Shown here one piece after another: positions 6,699-14,828 of a stretch of DNA of 29,286 nt. A model generated the notes under the pieces. That model saw only the letters and a program-made list of their open reading frames with translations. It made no database searches and was not told where the DNA came from. How positions within the stretch are numbered: the first letter of the stretch is position 1; each line of letters opens with the position of its first letter. The stretch is taken from positions 1 through 29,286 of the forward strand of contig JBFMGS010000027.1 of assembly GCA_040752635.1 (NCBI GenBank). Reading direction: 5' to 3'. Source of the stretch: JBFMGS01 sp040752635. GTDB lineage: Bacteria; Bacillota; SHA-98; UBA4971. Position numbers and translations under genes: made by a program.

Positions 6699-7892
6699 CT
6701 ACTTGCGTCCTGGAGCCTTCCTCTGAAGCGTCTCGAGCACCTCGGCGCCGCGCTCCGGCTTCACCCACAGTAGCTTGAGCTGGTCCCAGAAAGCCGCCTG
6801 GAACTCTCCGCCGACCGTATCGTCCAGGTCGGAAAGGACGACCCGCCCCTCGAGGAGTTCTGCAACCTCCCGGTCAACCGCCGGGTAAGCGCTCAGCGGC
6901 ACCTGGGCGTACGTTGCGATATGGCCGCCCTTTGTCACCTGGATCTGCTGGCCCTTGGTGGCAAGGAACGCGAGGAGCTTCTTCGCCTCTTCCGGATACT
7001 TGGTGTACGCAGGCACGAAGGCGAAGTCGGGTCCAAAGACTATACCCCTCGCTCCGGGCAGCGAGAAAACCCCGAGGTCGCTCGGATCCTTCACCATGCC
7101 GGTGATCCAGCTTCCCATGAAGTAGAGCCCGTAGTCGCCCTGCCACCAGAGTTCGAGGGCTTGCGTCCACTCGATGGGCTCGCTGAAGCGCTTGGCCTTC
7201 AGGAGCGGAACCAGCCTGCCTTCGAAGATGCCCTTGACGACCGGGTCTGTCCATGAGATCGTGCCCGCTGTGAGCTCCTTGTGGAGCTGGGGGCCTCCGA
7301 ACGTCGCGATGAAGTGCTCCGTTACGTCCGAAAGCGGCCATCCGACGCCGTCACCGCTGGCGATGGGCGCCTTTATCCCCGGTATCTTCGAGATCTTGTC
7401 GAGAAGCGCGTTGAACTGGTCCCAGTTGGTGGGCACAGCGAGGCCGTGCTTCTTGAAGAACGACTTCCGATACCAGAAGCCGGGCTTCACCTTCCCCGTA
7501 TACACCGCCCCGTAGAGCTTGTTGCCCGCCTTGACGGGATCGAGGGCACCGGGCAGGAAATCCCTGTCCTGCAGCAGGCCTGTTACGTCCAGGACGTGTC
7601 CCGCTTCGCCCTGTTTAGTGATGAACCAGGCCCACATGAATATCACGTCTGCCGGCGCGGTCTTCGCAGCGAACTGGGCGGGCAGTTGAGCGGCCAGGTC
7701 CTCGGCCCTGTAGATGCGGTACTCCACCCCGATCCCCGTCTCCTTCTCAAACGCCTGGAGCACCGGGAGGAACGCCTCCATCTCCGGACCGGACCACCCG
7801 GCTATGCAGGTCAGCTTGACGCCGGCGGCAGAAACGCCAAGGCTCCCGAGGAGCAAGAGCCCAGATAAGACGAAAGCAACTCTCTTAGTCAT
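6699..7892 (-). CDS. Extracellular sugar-binding protein of CUT1 ABC transporter
   Basis: A 397-residue family-1 solute-binding protein. Residues 1-22 are a signal peptide (MTKRVAFVLSGLLLLGSLG, then VSA/AG) with no lipobox cysteine, so lipid anchoring is not predicted. Features of sugar-binding proteins follow: an opening strand VKLTCIAGW, FEKETGIGVEYRIY, GWPLSDVTEHFIATFGG, and aromatic-rich WWQGDYGLYFMGSWITG. It is the first gene of the minus-strand operon, with GAAGGGGGCTGTAAGGG before ATG 7892. Substrate class (trehalose or maltose) is inferred from treT, which is divergently transcribed about 660 bp away. Confidence 0.9.
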   Translation of the reverse strand: MTKRVAFVLSGLLLLGSLGVSAAGVKLTCIAGWSGPEMEAFLPVLQAFEKETGIGVEYRIYRAEDLAAQLPAQFAAKTAPADVIFMWAWFITKQGEAGHVLDVTGLLQDRDFLPGALDPVKAGNKLYGAVYTGKVKPGFWYRKSFFKKHGLAVPTNWDQFNALLDKISKIPGIKAPIASGDGVGWPLSDVTEHFIATFGGPQLHKELTAGTISWTDPVVKGIFEGRLVPLLKAKRFSEPIEWTQALELWWQGDYGLYFMGSWITGMVKDPSDLGVFSLPGARGIVFGPDFAFVPAYTKYPEEAKKLLAFLATKGQQIQVTKGGHIATYAQVPLSAYPAVDREVAELLEGRVVLSDLDDTVGGEFQAAFWDQLKLLWVKPERGAEVLETLQRKAPGRK

Positions 7893-8555
7893 CCCTTACA
7901 GCCCCCTTCGGAAATTCGCTTTGTCTGGACTTCTTCGCGTCACCAAATGGCTCGCCAATTGGCTGATTTCCGCAGTGCGCTCTTACCTCATCACCTCCTC
8001 GGTCGCGTAAGTCGGCTCGGAGCACCCGGAACCGTGATGTCTACGGCACCGCGAAGTGTGGTCAGTTGCAGCGTAAGGTCATGATGCTGCGGAATCCAAG
8101 GGTATGGCTAGAGGTAGAACGATAGATGGTTGGTAGATGGTAGCGTGTGGGATGCATGGACCGTAGTACGTGGCGTGCATCAACAGATGGTGGTCTCATG
8201 CCAGCATGTGAGCTACGTGGACAAGTGGCATACATAAAATACGATGTGTGTCCGGTCGGGCGTCCCCTGTACACCGTTTATTATGTTACTTCGCAACATC
8301 CACGGAGAATCCTTCTACGGTGGATCGATGCCCAACCATGTGGAGGATACCGGCACGAGGGAAAATCCTTCTATGCCGGATTCCTGTTGAGCAGCGAGGC
8401 CCGGTCGGGCTTGTGTTGCGCGCTCATAACTTGTATGATGTGATTGCCAAGCACCAATCCGAATGGAGCGATAACTTCGTATCCTCTTTCGAGTATCATG
8501 TGGCCTGGGTTGTCTGGCTTGGCAATACCTTCATTTGAGTGGGGAGGGCGGACTG
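7893..8555. promoter_or_regulatory. Divergent intergenic region between sugar operon and treT
   Basis: These 663 bp separate the two divergent units and should hold both promoters. For treT, TTGTGT (8411-8416) and TATGAT (8434-8439) are 17 bp apart; the -10 is good and the -35 poor. A direct repeat of AATCCTTCTA occurs at 8308 and 8364. I see no obvious operator or terminator for the minus strand. The small open frames here (about 8147-8538) lack family features and I do not call them genes. Confidence 0.4.
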
Positions 8556-9821
8556 ATGGCTAGACTCGCTACGATTTTGAGAAAATCTCTGGACGACTAC
8601 AGGGTTCCAGCAGGCGACCGCGAGGTTGACGAGATAAGGCAGCTTGCCGAGGCTTTGGCGGGCGCGCGAGTCCTTCACGTCAATTCGACAGGGTTCGGCG
8701 GAGGGGTCGCGGAAATCCTGTCTACGCTCGTTCCTCTCATGCGCGATGTGGGCCTCAAAGCCGACTGGGGTACTATCGATGGAACTACCGAGTTCTTCGC
8801 CTTCACGAAGAACCTACACAATGCCTTGCAGGGATCGGAGGCGGCGATTCCGTGCATCGGCGTGAGCACCGGGATCAGCGTCTACGTAGCCACCAACGAG
8901 CAAGAGGCCGAACGGATTGCGGGCATGGGCACCGCCTACGATTTCGTGGTAGTCCACGACCCGCAGCCGTCCGCGCTCGTTCAATACCTGCGCCCGAGGT
9001 TCCCCGAGGCCTGCAAGTGGATCTGGCGGTGCCACATCGACCTGTCGAGCCCGGCGCCGGAGGCGTGGAACCTCATCAGGCCTTTCGTTGAGCAGTACGA
9101 CGCCACGATATTCACGGCGGGCGCCTATGTCAAAGAGGGCATCGCCCCCTCGCGCGTGGCACTCATCCCGCCATCCATTGATCCGCTGAGTCCGAAGAAC
9201 GTCGAGATCCCCCTCGCCAGCTGTAAGTATGTGACCGCCGGATACGGAATCGACCCCGAGCGCCCGCTCATCGTGCAGGTGTCGAGGTTTGATCCGTGGA
9301 AAGACCCGCTCGGCGTGATCGACGCTTACCGGCTGGTCAAGAAGGAAATCCCCGGCGTTCAGCTGGCCCTCGTGGGCTCAATGGCAGCCGACGACCCCGA
9401 GGGGGTGGAATACCACCGCAAGGCGGTGGCGCACGCTGCAGGAGACCCGGACGTGTTCATCCTGTCCAACCTGAACGGCGTGGGGAACGCGGACGTGAAC
9501 GCGTTCCAGACTGCGGCTGACGTGGTGGTCCAGAAGTCAACGCGCGAAGGGTTCGGGCTCACCGTGTCCGAGGGACTGTGGAAGGCCCGGCCCGTGGTGG
9601 CGGGAAACGTAGGCGGCATACCCATGCAGGTGCAGGATGGCAGATCGGGGTTCCTGGTCAGCTCGGTCGAGGAGTGCGCGGAAAAGCTCCTCGTGCTCCT
9701 CAAAGACCCGGGCCTGCGCCGCGAGATGGGCCTGGCCGGCAGGGAGCACGTCAGGCGCAACTTCCTCTCTACCCGGCACCTCGCGGACTACCTGCGGCTC
9801 TTCGGTAGACTTAGAGGTTAA
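8556..9821 (+). CDS. treT: Trehalose glycosyltransferring synthase TreT (GT4)
   Basis: TreT reversibly makes trehalose from NDP-glucose and glucose. ATG 8556 is chosen because GGGGAGGGCGG lies 5-15 bases upstream, giving 421 residues, close to known TreT (about 410). Recognised blocks: VLHVNSTGFGGGVAEIL at about 39-55 (nucleotide-sugar N-domain glycine loop), FFAFTKNLHNALQG, CHIDLSSPAPEAW, QVSRFDPWKDPLGVI, and the retaining GT4 E-x7-E motif EGFGLTVSE with E331 and E339. In Thermococcus and Thermotoga, TreT sits beside a trehalose/maltose transporter, exactly as here. With uptake next to it, a catabolic or salvage role is likely, though synthesis as a compatible-solute route is possible. A GC-rich hairpin follows. 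Confidence 0.9.
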   Translation: MARLATILRKSLDDYRVPAGDREVDEIRQLAEALAGARVLHVNSTGFGGGVAEILSTLVPLMRDVGLKADWGTIDGTTEFFAFTKNLHNALQGSEAAIPCIGVSTGISVYVATNEQEAERIAGMGTAYDFVVVHDPQPSALVQYLRPRFPEACKWIWRCHIDLSSPAPEAWNLIRPFVEQYDATIFTAGAYVKEGIAPSRVALIPPSIDPLSPKNVEIPLASCKYVTAGYGIDPERPLIVQVSRFDPWKDPLGVIDAYRLVKKEIPGVQLALVGSMAADDPEGVEYHRKAVAHAAGDPDVFILSNLNGVGNADVNAFQTAADVVVQKSTREGFGLTVSEGLWKARPVVAGNVGGIPMQVQDGRSGFLVSSVEECAEKLLVLLKDPGLRREMGLAGREHVRRNFLSTRHLADYLRLFGRLRG

Positions 9822-9845
9822 GGCGGGGCCTCAGGGCGGGACCGG

Positions 9846-9876
9846 GCTCGCCCGCGGGAACTCCCCGTGGGCGAGC
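9846..9876 (+). terminator. Probable intrinsic terminator after treT
   Basis: GCTCGCCC (9846-9853) pairs with GGGCGAGC (9869-9876), and an inner CGGG/CCCG extends the stem around a short loop. It lies 25 bp after the treT stop and is followed by TTGCTGTTT, a weak T tract. Confidence 0.6.
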
Positions 9877-9927
9877 TTGCTGTTTACCCCGCATCTATCT
9901 GTAGGTGAGCAACCCGCAGGCTGTAAC

Positions 9928-10501
9928 TGGCCAGGTAGTCAGGATCCAGCCTGTTCCTTCGAGGATCTGGTCAGATCCTGGCCAACCTTGAGGCTCTGAC
10001 CCGTCGAGCGTGGCCGACCTGGCAAGTTTCTAGCCACCTTGCGGACAGAAGTGGCTACATTCTGGCCAGGCTTGCCGCTTCCGCCGCCGGAAGACAGGCA
10101 CACTGGTAACTTCCTACCAGGTGGCAAGCGAAGGTGGTAGGTTTCTTACCACTTTTCGGTTCGTACTGGTAACTTCCTTACCAGCCTGACCCGACCGCCC
10201 ATGAAAGTGGCAAGTATCTTGCCAGTCTTTGCGAGAAGGTGGTAAGCATGTTACCACTTTCCCGCCCAACCTGGTCACTTTGTTGCCAGTTTGCCCCGGC
10301 TGCGAATCAAGGTGGCTAGTCTCTTACCAGGATCCGCAAGAAGGGTGGTAAGTCCCTTACCACCTTGAGCGTCGAGCCTGGTAACTTTCTTACCACTTTG
10401 CCCCTGCCGCCAGTAAAGGTGGTTAGTTTCTTACCACCATCCGCGAAGAAGTGGTAAGTACGTTGCCAGGTCCCCCGCAAGGAGTGGTAAGTCTACCCCG
10501 A
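9928..10501. repeat. R1 palindrome array, right copy (helically phased)
   Basis: Palindromes of the TGGYAANNNNNTTRCCA type start at 9968, 10020, 10052, 10104, 10135, 10167, 10208, 10240, 10272, 10313, 10346, 10379, 10420, 10452 and 10485. Gaps are 52, 32, 52, 31, 32, 41, 32, 32, 41, 33, 33, 41, 32 and 33 bp. From 10104 onward the pattern is a repeated 32-32-41 triplet. A weaker unit lies at 9928. The array is an inverted copy of 1298-1573, with 107 bp extra between about 10320 and 10425. At 10495 it passes directly into R2 sequence. Confidence 0.85.
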
Positions 10502-10800
10502 GAATAGGCTGTGGTTGCCATTTTCATCCTTTCGATGGTGCCGGGCAATGCCTGGCATGGCGGACTACTTTGAAAATGACCCGAGGCGCCGCTTTCATCC
10601 TGCGATGGCGGCGGCCGCAGGCCGCCATGGGCGACTACCCCGAAAATGCGCCGCGGCTCCCGTTTTCAGCCTCTCGATGGTGCCGGGCCGCGCCCGGCAT
10701 GGACGACTACCTTGAAAATGCCCGAGGGTCGCCATTTTCATCCTACCTCACGTCATTACAGGAATGCTTACGATGGTGCCGGCTGCGGGCCGCGATGGAG
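10502..10800 (+). repeat. R2 REP-like hairpin array, right cluster
   Basis: Four hairpin units lie in the orientation opposite to the left cluster. Each reads TTTCATCC, GATGG, variable stem-loop, CATGG, CGACTAC, GAAAATG (GTAG when read on the minus strand). Stems at about 10536-10560, 10603-10627, 10679-10702 and 10774-10795 use different arm sequences that still pair (GCCGGGC/GCCTGGC, GGCGGC/GCCGCC, GCCGGGC/GCCCGGC). The junction at 10740/10741 is the uninterrupted version of the IS110 target. Confidence 0.75.
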
Positions 10801-11536
10801 GATCAGTGAGATAGATCGCCCACTTGCGCCGGGGTCCGGTAGGCTGGTAACTCGCTTGCCAGATCCCGCGCCAGCGTGGTAACTGTGTTACCATCTAACT
10901 CACTACCTTGCTCCAGCATATCAGTGTCACACCATCCCTGGTTGCCACATCATCCAAGGTGAGGATGCGGGTCGACGCCATGGATCGAGCCTGGGTCGTT
11001 CCCAAAGTATAGATACCCAAGCTCGAACTCAGGAGTTGCGTTTGGCGTGGAGGGTATACACACGGGGCGCGCCTACGGTGCGCCTAGACATCGTTTCAAC
11101 TTCGGAGTTGATTATCTATAGTCCTCCATGCCAGGTGTTGTGGCACCATCGAAGAATGAAACTCCGTGTTCCGCGTGAAAGTGGTAAGTGTGTTGCCACC
11201 TATCTCGCTCCGCCATGTCGGCGCCGGGGTTCGCGCTGGTTCGTATGCTCACGGGCTAAAGCCCGGGTGACAGTGCGTGGTCTCGGCTCAAAACGTACGG
11301 GGCCTCGAACCGTGCACATCGGAGAGTCAATGAGCCATCCGCATGGATCTTGAGGTTCCAAGTCTACGCTTGCAGCACACCATCCTGGTGAGGCGGCTAA
11401 TACTGCTTTGTCAGATACGGAACGACATCCGGTTCAGCGGCTCTCGTTGCACGATTTGCTCGGGAGATCACTGCCGCAAGTGGCCTCCGGACCCGTGATT
11501 CTGGCAAAGGATGCATACGGGACAGGGCAGTACTAA
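10801..11536. repeat. Gene-free region with scattered R1 and R2 remnants
   Basis: Two good R1 palindromes at 10845 and 10877 are again 32 bp apart. A minus-orientation R2 unit lies at about 11118-11165 (ATAGTCCTCCATGCC, then GGCACCATCGAAG). A lone R1 palindrome follows at about 11183. Near 11480-11532 a plus frame reads GPVILAKDAYGTGQY, which weakly recalls the GPVMAKGxEDTxxY motif of TreY and could be an earlier piece of the decayed treY. I see no intact gene. Confidence 0.5.
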
Positions 11537-12329
11537 GTGAGAGTTCTTTTACATCTGTGGCCGGAGGATTTCGGACTGCGGGCGGAACTGCTGAAGGAAC
11601 TGCAGGAGCGTGAAGAGTGCAAGGGGAAGAGGGGTGATGACGCACCCGGCCTCGCGGGCGAACTCCTGTCCACCTGGAAGGACGGCCGGATGAAGCTTTA
11701 CCTCATCTACAAGATTCTACATTGCCGTAGAACTCGCCCTGAACTGTTCGCATCGGGGGTCTACGGCCCCATGGATGCTATAGCGGAGCGGCGCGAACAC
11801 GTTTGCGCCTTCGCGCGACACGTCTACCCGCCCCAGGGAACCGCCACGCCCGCAGGGTTTGACAGGACTCTGGGAGCACGGGCGATTCGTGGGCCCTGGC
11901 GGTGGCTCCCCGGTTACTCGTACTGATGGCCGGAGCAGAAACCGCCGGCCAGGCGCCGCGCCAACCGGACGGTACGGCGGGCAGCAAGCACGCGGGCGAC
12001 CCGGGTGGAGTCAATGAAGCTACGCAACGGCTTCCGGTCAAGCCCCCCGGGATCCCGGGCGTGGGGCGATACTGCGCTCGTTCTCCCCGAAGGGGCACCG
12101 ACGTACTGGTTGGACGTGCCTGACGGGGCGACGGGTTGCCGCCTCGTCCGTCGCCGCAGGTACCTGTCCCGTTGCCACGGTTACCCTTCCCTCCTTCGTG
12201 TCAACAGCCGATCCGGGCGGAGCCACCGCAGGTCAGCCCGCCGACAATACTCTTCAGCTTTCCGACGTGTTCGCCGAGCTTCCCATCGCGCTTCTGGCAG
12301 GGGAGCACGAGATGGAGCGAACCGTCTAA
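11537..12329 (+). pseudogene. treY: Maltooligosyl trehalose synthase (TreY) C-terminal remnant
   Basis: TreY converts the reducing-end glucose of maltooligosaccharides to a trehalosyl unit. Only its C-terminal part is recognisable, split over three frames. From 11537: DFGLRAELLKELQEREE, LAGELLSTWKDGRMKLYLIYK, RTRPELFASGVY and EHVCAFARH. Around 11890-11930, shifted by two: WALAVAPRLLVLM. Around 12058-12136, back in the first frame: WGDTALVLPEGAPTYWLDV. Around 12252-12329, shifted by one: LQLSDVFAELPIALLAGEHE, then stop. The order of these blocks is that of TreY C-termini. The catalytic GH13 barrel is missing, so the gene is dead. It suggests the strain once had a TreY/TreZ route next to its TreT route. 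Confidence 0.72.
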
Positions 12330-12453
12330 ACCAGCACGAACACATCGCAAACGCCAGGTACCGATCGAACAGGTCTTTACACTGTCCAGGCCCTGGATGG
12401 TGCAATCGGGACGCCCCGCGCATACCATAGGCCGAGGGGGGTGTGTTCATCCC

Positions 12454-13863
12454 ATGTTGCTCAAGCGGCCGGTTTCTTTCAAGCGAGGAGATAAGGGCCC
12501 GTTCATCGCGGACGTCCAGGAGATGCTGGCAAGACTCGGCTTCGATCCCGGTCAGCCAGAAGGGGTTTTCGTATCCAAGACCGAGGATGCCGTGAGGGCA
12601 TTCCAGAGGGAGCATGGCCTCGAGGTAACCGGAGTCATCGACTGCAAGACGCTGAAGGCGCTTTATGAGGAGGCCGACCCGGGCGGTTACCCAGCCGTGT
12701 TGATGGAGGGTGGGGAGGCTCCTGAAAGCCCGAGTGACGGCGGGGGCAGCGATAGTGGTACAGCGGGGGGCCAGGATGGGGAGGAGGGGCAGGGGGCGGG
12801 AGTTAGCGGCAGCGATGCTGCAGATCCGGGCGCCGCCGATGCCCGAGACACTGCCGGCGGTGAAGGTGTGTCAGAGGGAGGTCAGCGGAGCCATGCGCCC
12901 GCCAAGTGGGTTACCGGCGCCTTCTGCCGGTTGCATGAATTGCTCAGACGAGGCGCCTTACGTTTCGGAGAAGGCAAGAAAGCCCCGAGGAGGGTTGGGG
13001 GTAAGGAAGCCACGAAGGGAGGAGGGGCCCGAGCCGCTACAGGTAGCGCTACATCGGCTTCAAGCGCGGCTGCGATTATGCGCGCCACGGCAACCTCGGG
13101 CGCGGCGCCGGCTACAAACGCCGCCGCAGCCGGGTCTCAGCGGACGATAGTGATCAGCGTGGGTGAACGCACCCTGGGCCTATATGAGGGGGACCGTCTC
13201 GTGAGGCGGTATCCGGTGGCAATTGGCAAGCCGTCAACCCCCACGCCCGTCGGCACGCACAGGATTCTGGAAAAGGTGATGCACCCCGGCGGCGGGCTGG
13301 GTACCCGCTGGATGGCGTTCACGTACGAGATGCACGGCATACACGGGACCAATCGCCCGGAGCTCATCGGGCAGGCGGTATCGAACGGCTGCGTGCGAAT
13401 GCATAACGAAAACGTGGAAGAGCTTTACGATATGGTAGACGTGGGCACGCCTGTGGCGGTGATCGTCGGGGCGCTCGAAGCATGGCCCGGGCTCGGAAAA
13501 CCCGCGGGCACCGGCGCGGGGCAGCCTGCTGCGCAGGGTCCGGGATTGGGAGGACCTGTGGCCGGACCTGGCGGGAGCGGACAGGGTGGAAGCACAGCAC
13601 AGCCTGGCGGCGGGACCGGACAGGGCGCAGGCGCAGTGCCAGCTCCAACCGGCGGGACAGGAATGCCTGGAGGCGGCCTCGGAACTCCGGGATCGCCCCA
13701 GCCCAAAGACGCCCAGGCAGGCCGCACTTACACCGTTCAGCCCGGCGACAGCCTGTGGAGCATCGCGCAGCGCTTCGCGACGACCGTGGCTGCAATAGTC
13801 GCCGCCAACAACATAAGAAACCCGGATCTCATCTACCCTGGCGAGGTGCTCAGGATACCTTGA
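12454..13863 (+). CDS. L,D-transpeptidase (YkuD) with PG-binding and LysM domains
   Basis: A cell-wall enzyme predicted to form 3-3 peptidoglycan crosslinks. ATG 12454 is chosen (AGGGGGGTG about 10 bases upstream), giving 469 residues. Residues about 8-75 are a PG_binding_1 domain (VQEMLARLGFDPGQPEG, FQREHGLEVTG). Residues 76-225 are a Gly/Ser/Ala-rich linker. Residues 229-342 are the YkuD domain with His297 (HGIHGTNRPE) and catalytic Cys313 (SNGCVRMHN). A Gly/Pro/Gln-rich linker follows, then a C-terminal LysM (TYTVQPGDSLWSIAQRF to GEVLRIP). No Sec signal peptide is visible from this start, and the longer open frame upstream overlaps the treY remnant and does not supply one. Export therefore needs another route, or the annotated start is wrong. 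Confidence 0.85.
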   Translation: MLLKRPVSFKRGDKGPFIADVQEMLARLGFDPGQPEGVFVSKTEDAVRAFQREHGLEVTGVIDCKTLKALYEEADPGGYPAVLMEGGEAPESPSDGGGSDSGTAGGQDGEEGQGAGVSGSDAADPGAADARDTAGGEGVSEGGQRSHAPAKWVTGAFCRLHELLRRGALRFGEGKKAPRRVGGKEATKGGGARAATGSATSASSAAAIMRATATSGAAPATNAAAAGSQRTIVISVGERTLGLYEGDRLVRRYPVAIGKPSTPTPVGTHRILEKVMHPGGGLGTRWMAFTYEMHGIHGTNRPELIGQAVSNGCVRMHNENVEELYDMVDVGTPVAVIVGALEAWPGLGKPAGTGAGQPAAQGPGLGGPVAGPGGSGQGGSTAQPGGGTGQGAGAVPAPTGGTGMPGGGLGTPGSPQPKDAQAGRTYTVQPGDSLWSIAQRFATTVAAIVAANNIRNPDLIYPGEVLRIP

Positions 13864-14253
13864 GAACAACCCGAGTGCTGCGAACCGAATGGGTTCACGC
13901 TGTAGTGGCAGTTACCTCCCGGGCGGCATGGTCAAACGGGTCTTTTCTCGGTCCTTGAAAGAGGAGCAAGGAAATCTTTAAGCTCCCAATGAGAAGCCTT
14001 GAGGGTAGGCCGAAGCCTTCTGCCCCGGTAGAAAGCGCGTATCGTAATGCCAGGAGGTGGGGAAACCATTAAAGTAGCCTTTTTGAATCGGGGAAGCGTT
14101 GAAGTCTGCCGGATGGAATATCCAACCAGAATCTCTTCATGCTATAATTGTACCGGTGAGAGGAATTCACGCCTCGTGCGGCAATTGGGATAGCCTTGTG
14201 GTTGCCCCCCGTTTGAGAAGGCACAGTCCCGGGCGTGACTCGGGGAGGAAGCG
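13864..14253 (+). promoter_or_regulatory. Intergenic region with extended -10 promoter for hicAB
   Basis: This is a 390-bp region. TGCTATAAT at 14140-14148 is an extended -10 box with a perfect TATAAT, about 105 bp before the hicA start; no good -35 is seen, as is common for extended -10 promoters. The stretch 13950-14090 contains several short GC stems but matches no riboswitch class that I recognise. Confidence 0.5.
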
Positions 14254-14469
14254 GTGAAGTTCAGCCAGCTAGTCAGTCTTCTGGAACAGAACGGCTTTGA
14301 GCTCGTGAAGGAGAAGGGCTCAGTTCGTTACTACACCAAACCAGGCGTGGGTAAACTCATCCGTGTAGACTACCACGGGTCAAAGGAAGTACCCTCGGGG
14401 ACTTGCGAAGCAATTCTAAAGGCTGCCGGACTGAAGCGCGGAAGGGGCGGAAGGGAAGGAACAGTATGA
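14254..14469 (+). CDS. hicA: HicA-family mRNA interferase toxin
   Basis: A 71-residue YcfA/HicA-like protein from GTG 14254, with GGGGAGGAAG just upstream. The fold signature is clear: FSQLVSLLEQNGFELVKEKGS, then RVDYHGSKEVPSGTCEAILKAAGLK. HicA toxins cleave mRNA on the ribosome or in solution. Most carry a conserved catalytic histidine in a GSHH-like turn. Here the turn reads GSVRYY, so that histidine is replaced, although YHGSKEVP keeps another histidine. The stop overlaps the start of hicB in ATGA, so translation is coupled. Confidence 0.85.
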   Translation: MKFSQLVSLLEQNGFELVKEKGSVRYYTKPGVGKLIRVDYHGSKEVPSGTCEAILKAAGLKRGRGGREGTV

Positions 14470-14744
14470 TCGACCTCAAGTACTCTTTGATCATTGAGGC
14501 AACCGAAGACCCAAACTTCTTCGGATTTTACTCCCCGGATCTCGAAGGGTTTACGGGAATAGGCCTCTCAGTGGAAGACTGCCTCTACAAGGCGAAGTGG
14601 GGGATGGAAGAGCACATCGCCCTGCTGAAAGAACGCGGGATGCCTGTTCCGAAAGCTAATCCTGATCCGATCATTATGATCAGAAATGAGAAACCGTCAG
14701 AGTCTGCCGGAACTGCTGGCCTTGATGAGAAACACGTATCGTAA
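14466..14744 (+). CDS. hicB: HicB-family antitoxin
   Basis: A 92-residue protein whose ATG 14466 overlaps the hicA stop by four bases. The N-terminal half has the HicB partial RNase H fold (YSLIIEATEDPNFFGFYSPDLEGFTGIG, then VEDCLYKAKWGMEEHIALLKERGMPVP). No clear C-terminal ribbon-helix-helix or HTH follows in the last 20 residues, so DNA-binding autoregulation is uncertain. It should bind and neutralise HicA. Convergent with the ATPase gene that ends 84 bp away. Confidence 0.85.
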   Translation: MIDLKYSLIIEATEDPNFFGFYSPDLEGFTGIGLSVEDCLYKAKWGMEEHIALLKERGMPVPKANPDPIIMIRNEKPSESAGTAGLDEKHVS

Positions 14745-14828
14745 GACCAGTAGGGATGAGCTGGCACTTTGTGGGCAGATCTGTGTTGCACCGGGAGCGG
14801 CGGGCCGAAGACGCCATGCGCCGCCGAT

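Noticed and set aside
8147..8538. Small proteins between the sugar operon and treT
   Set aside because: The overlapping frames have no ribosome sites, no hydrophobic or domain pattern and unusual composition. They read as chance frames in a regulatory region.
9928..10501. CRISPR array (regularly spaced short repeats)
   Set aside because: The repeats are 17-bp degenerate palindromes with 14-35 bp between them, spacers are partly repeated themselves, and no cas gene is nearby. The inverted copy at 1298-1573 also argues against it.
12136..12453. Longer N-terminus for the L,D-transpeptidase
   Set aside because: The extra 106 residues overlap the treY remnant, are basic/Pro/Ser-rich and show no domain, while ATG 12454 has its own ribosome site.
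13950..14090. Riboswitch upstream of hicAB
   Set aside because: Short GC stems are present, but no conserved core of any class I know could be matched, and the downstream genes are not typical riboswitch targets.
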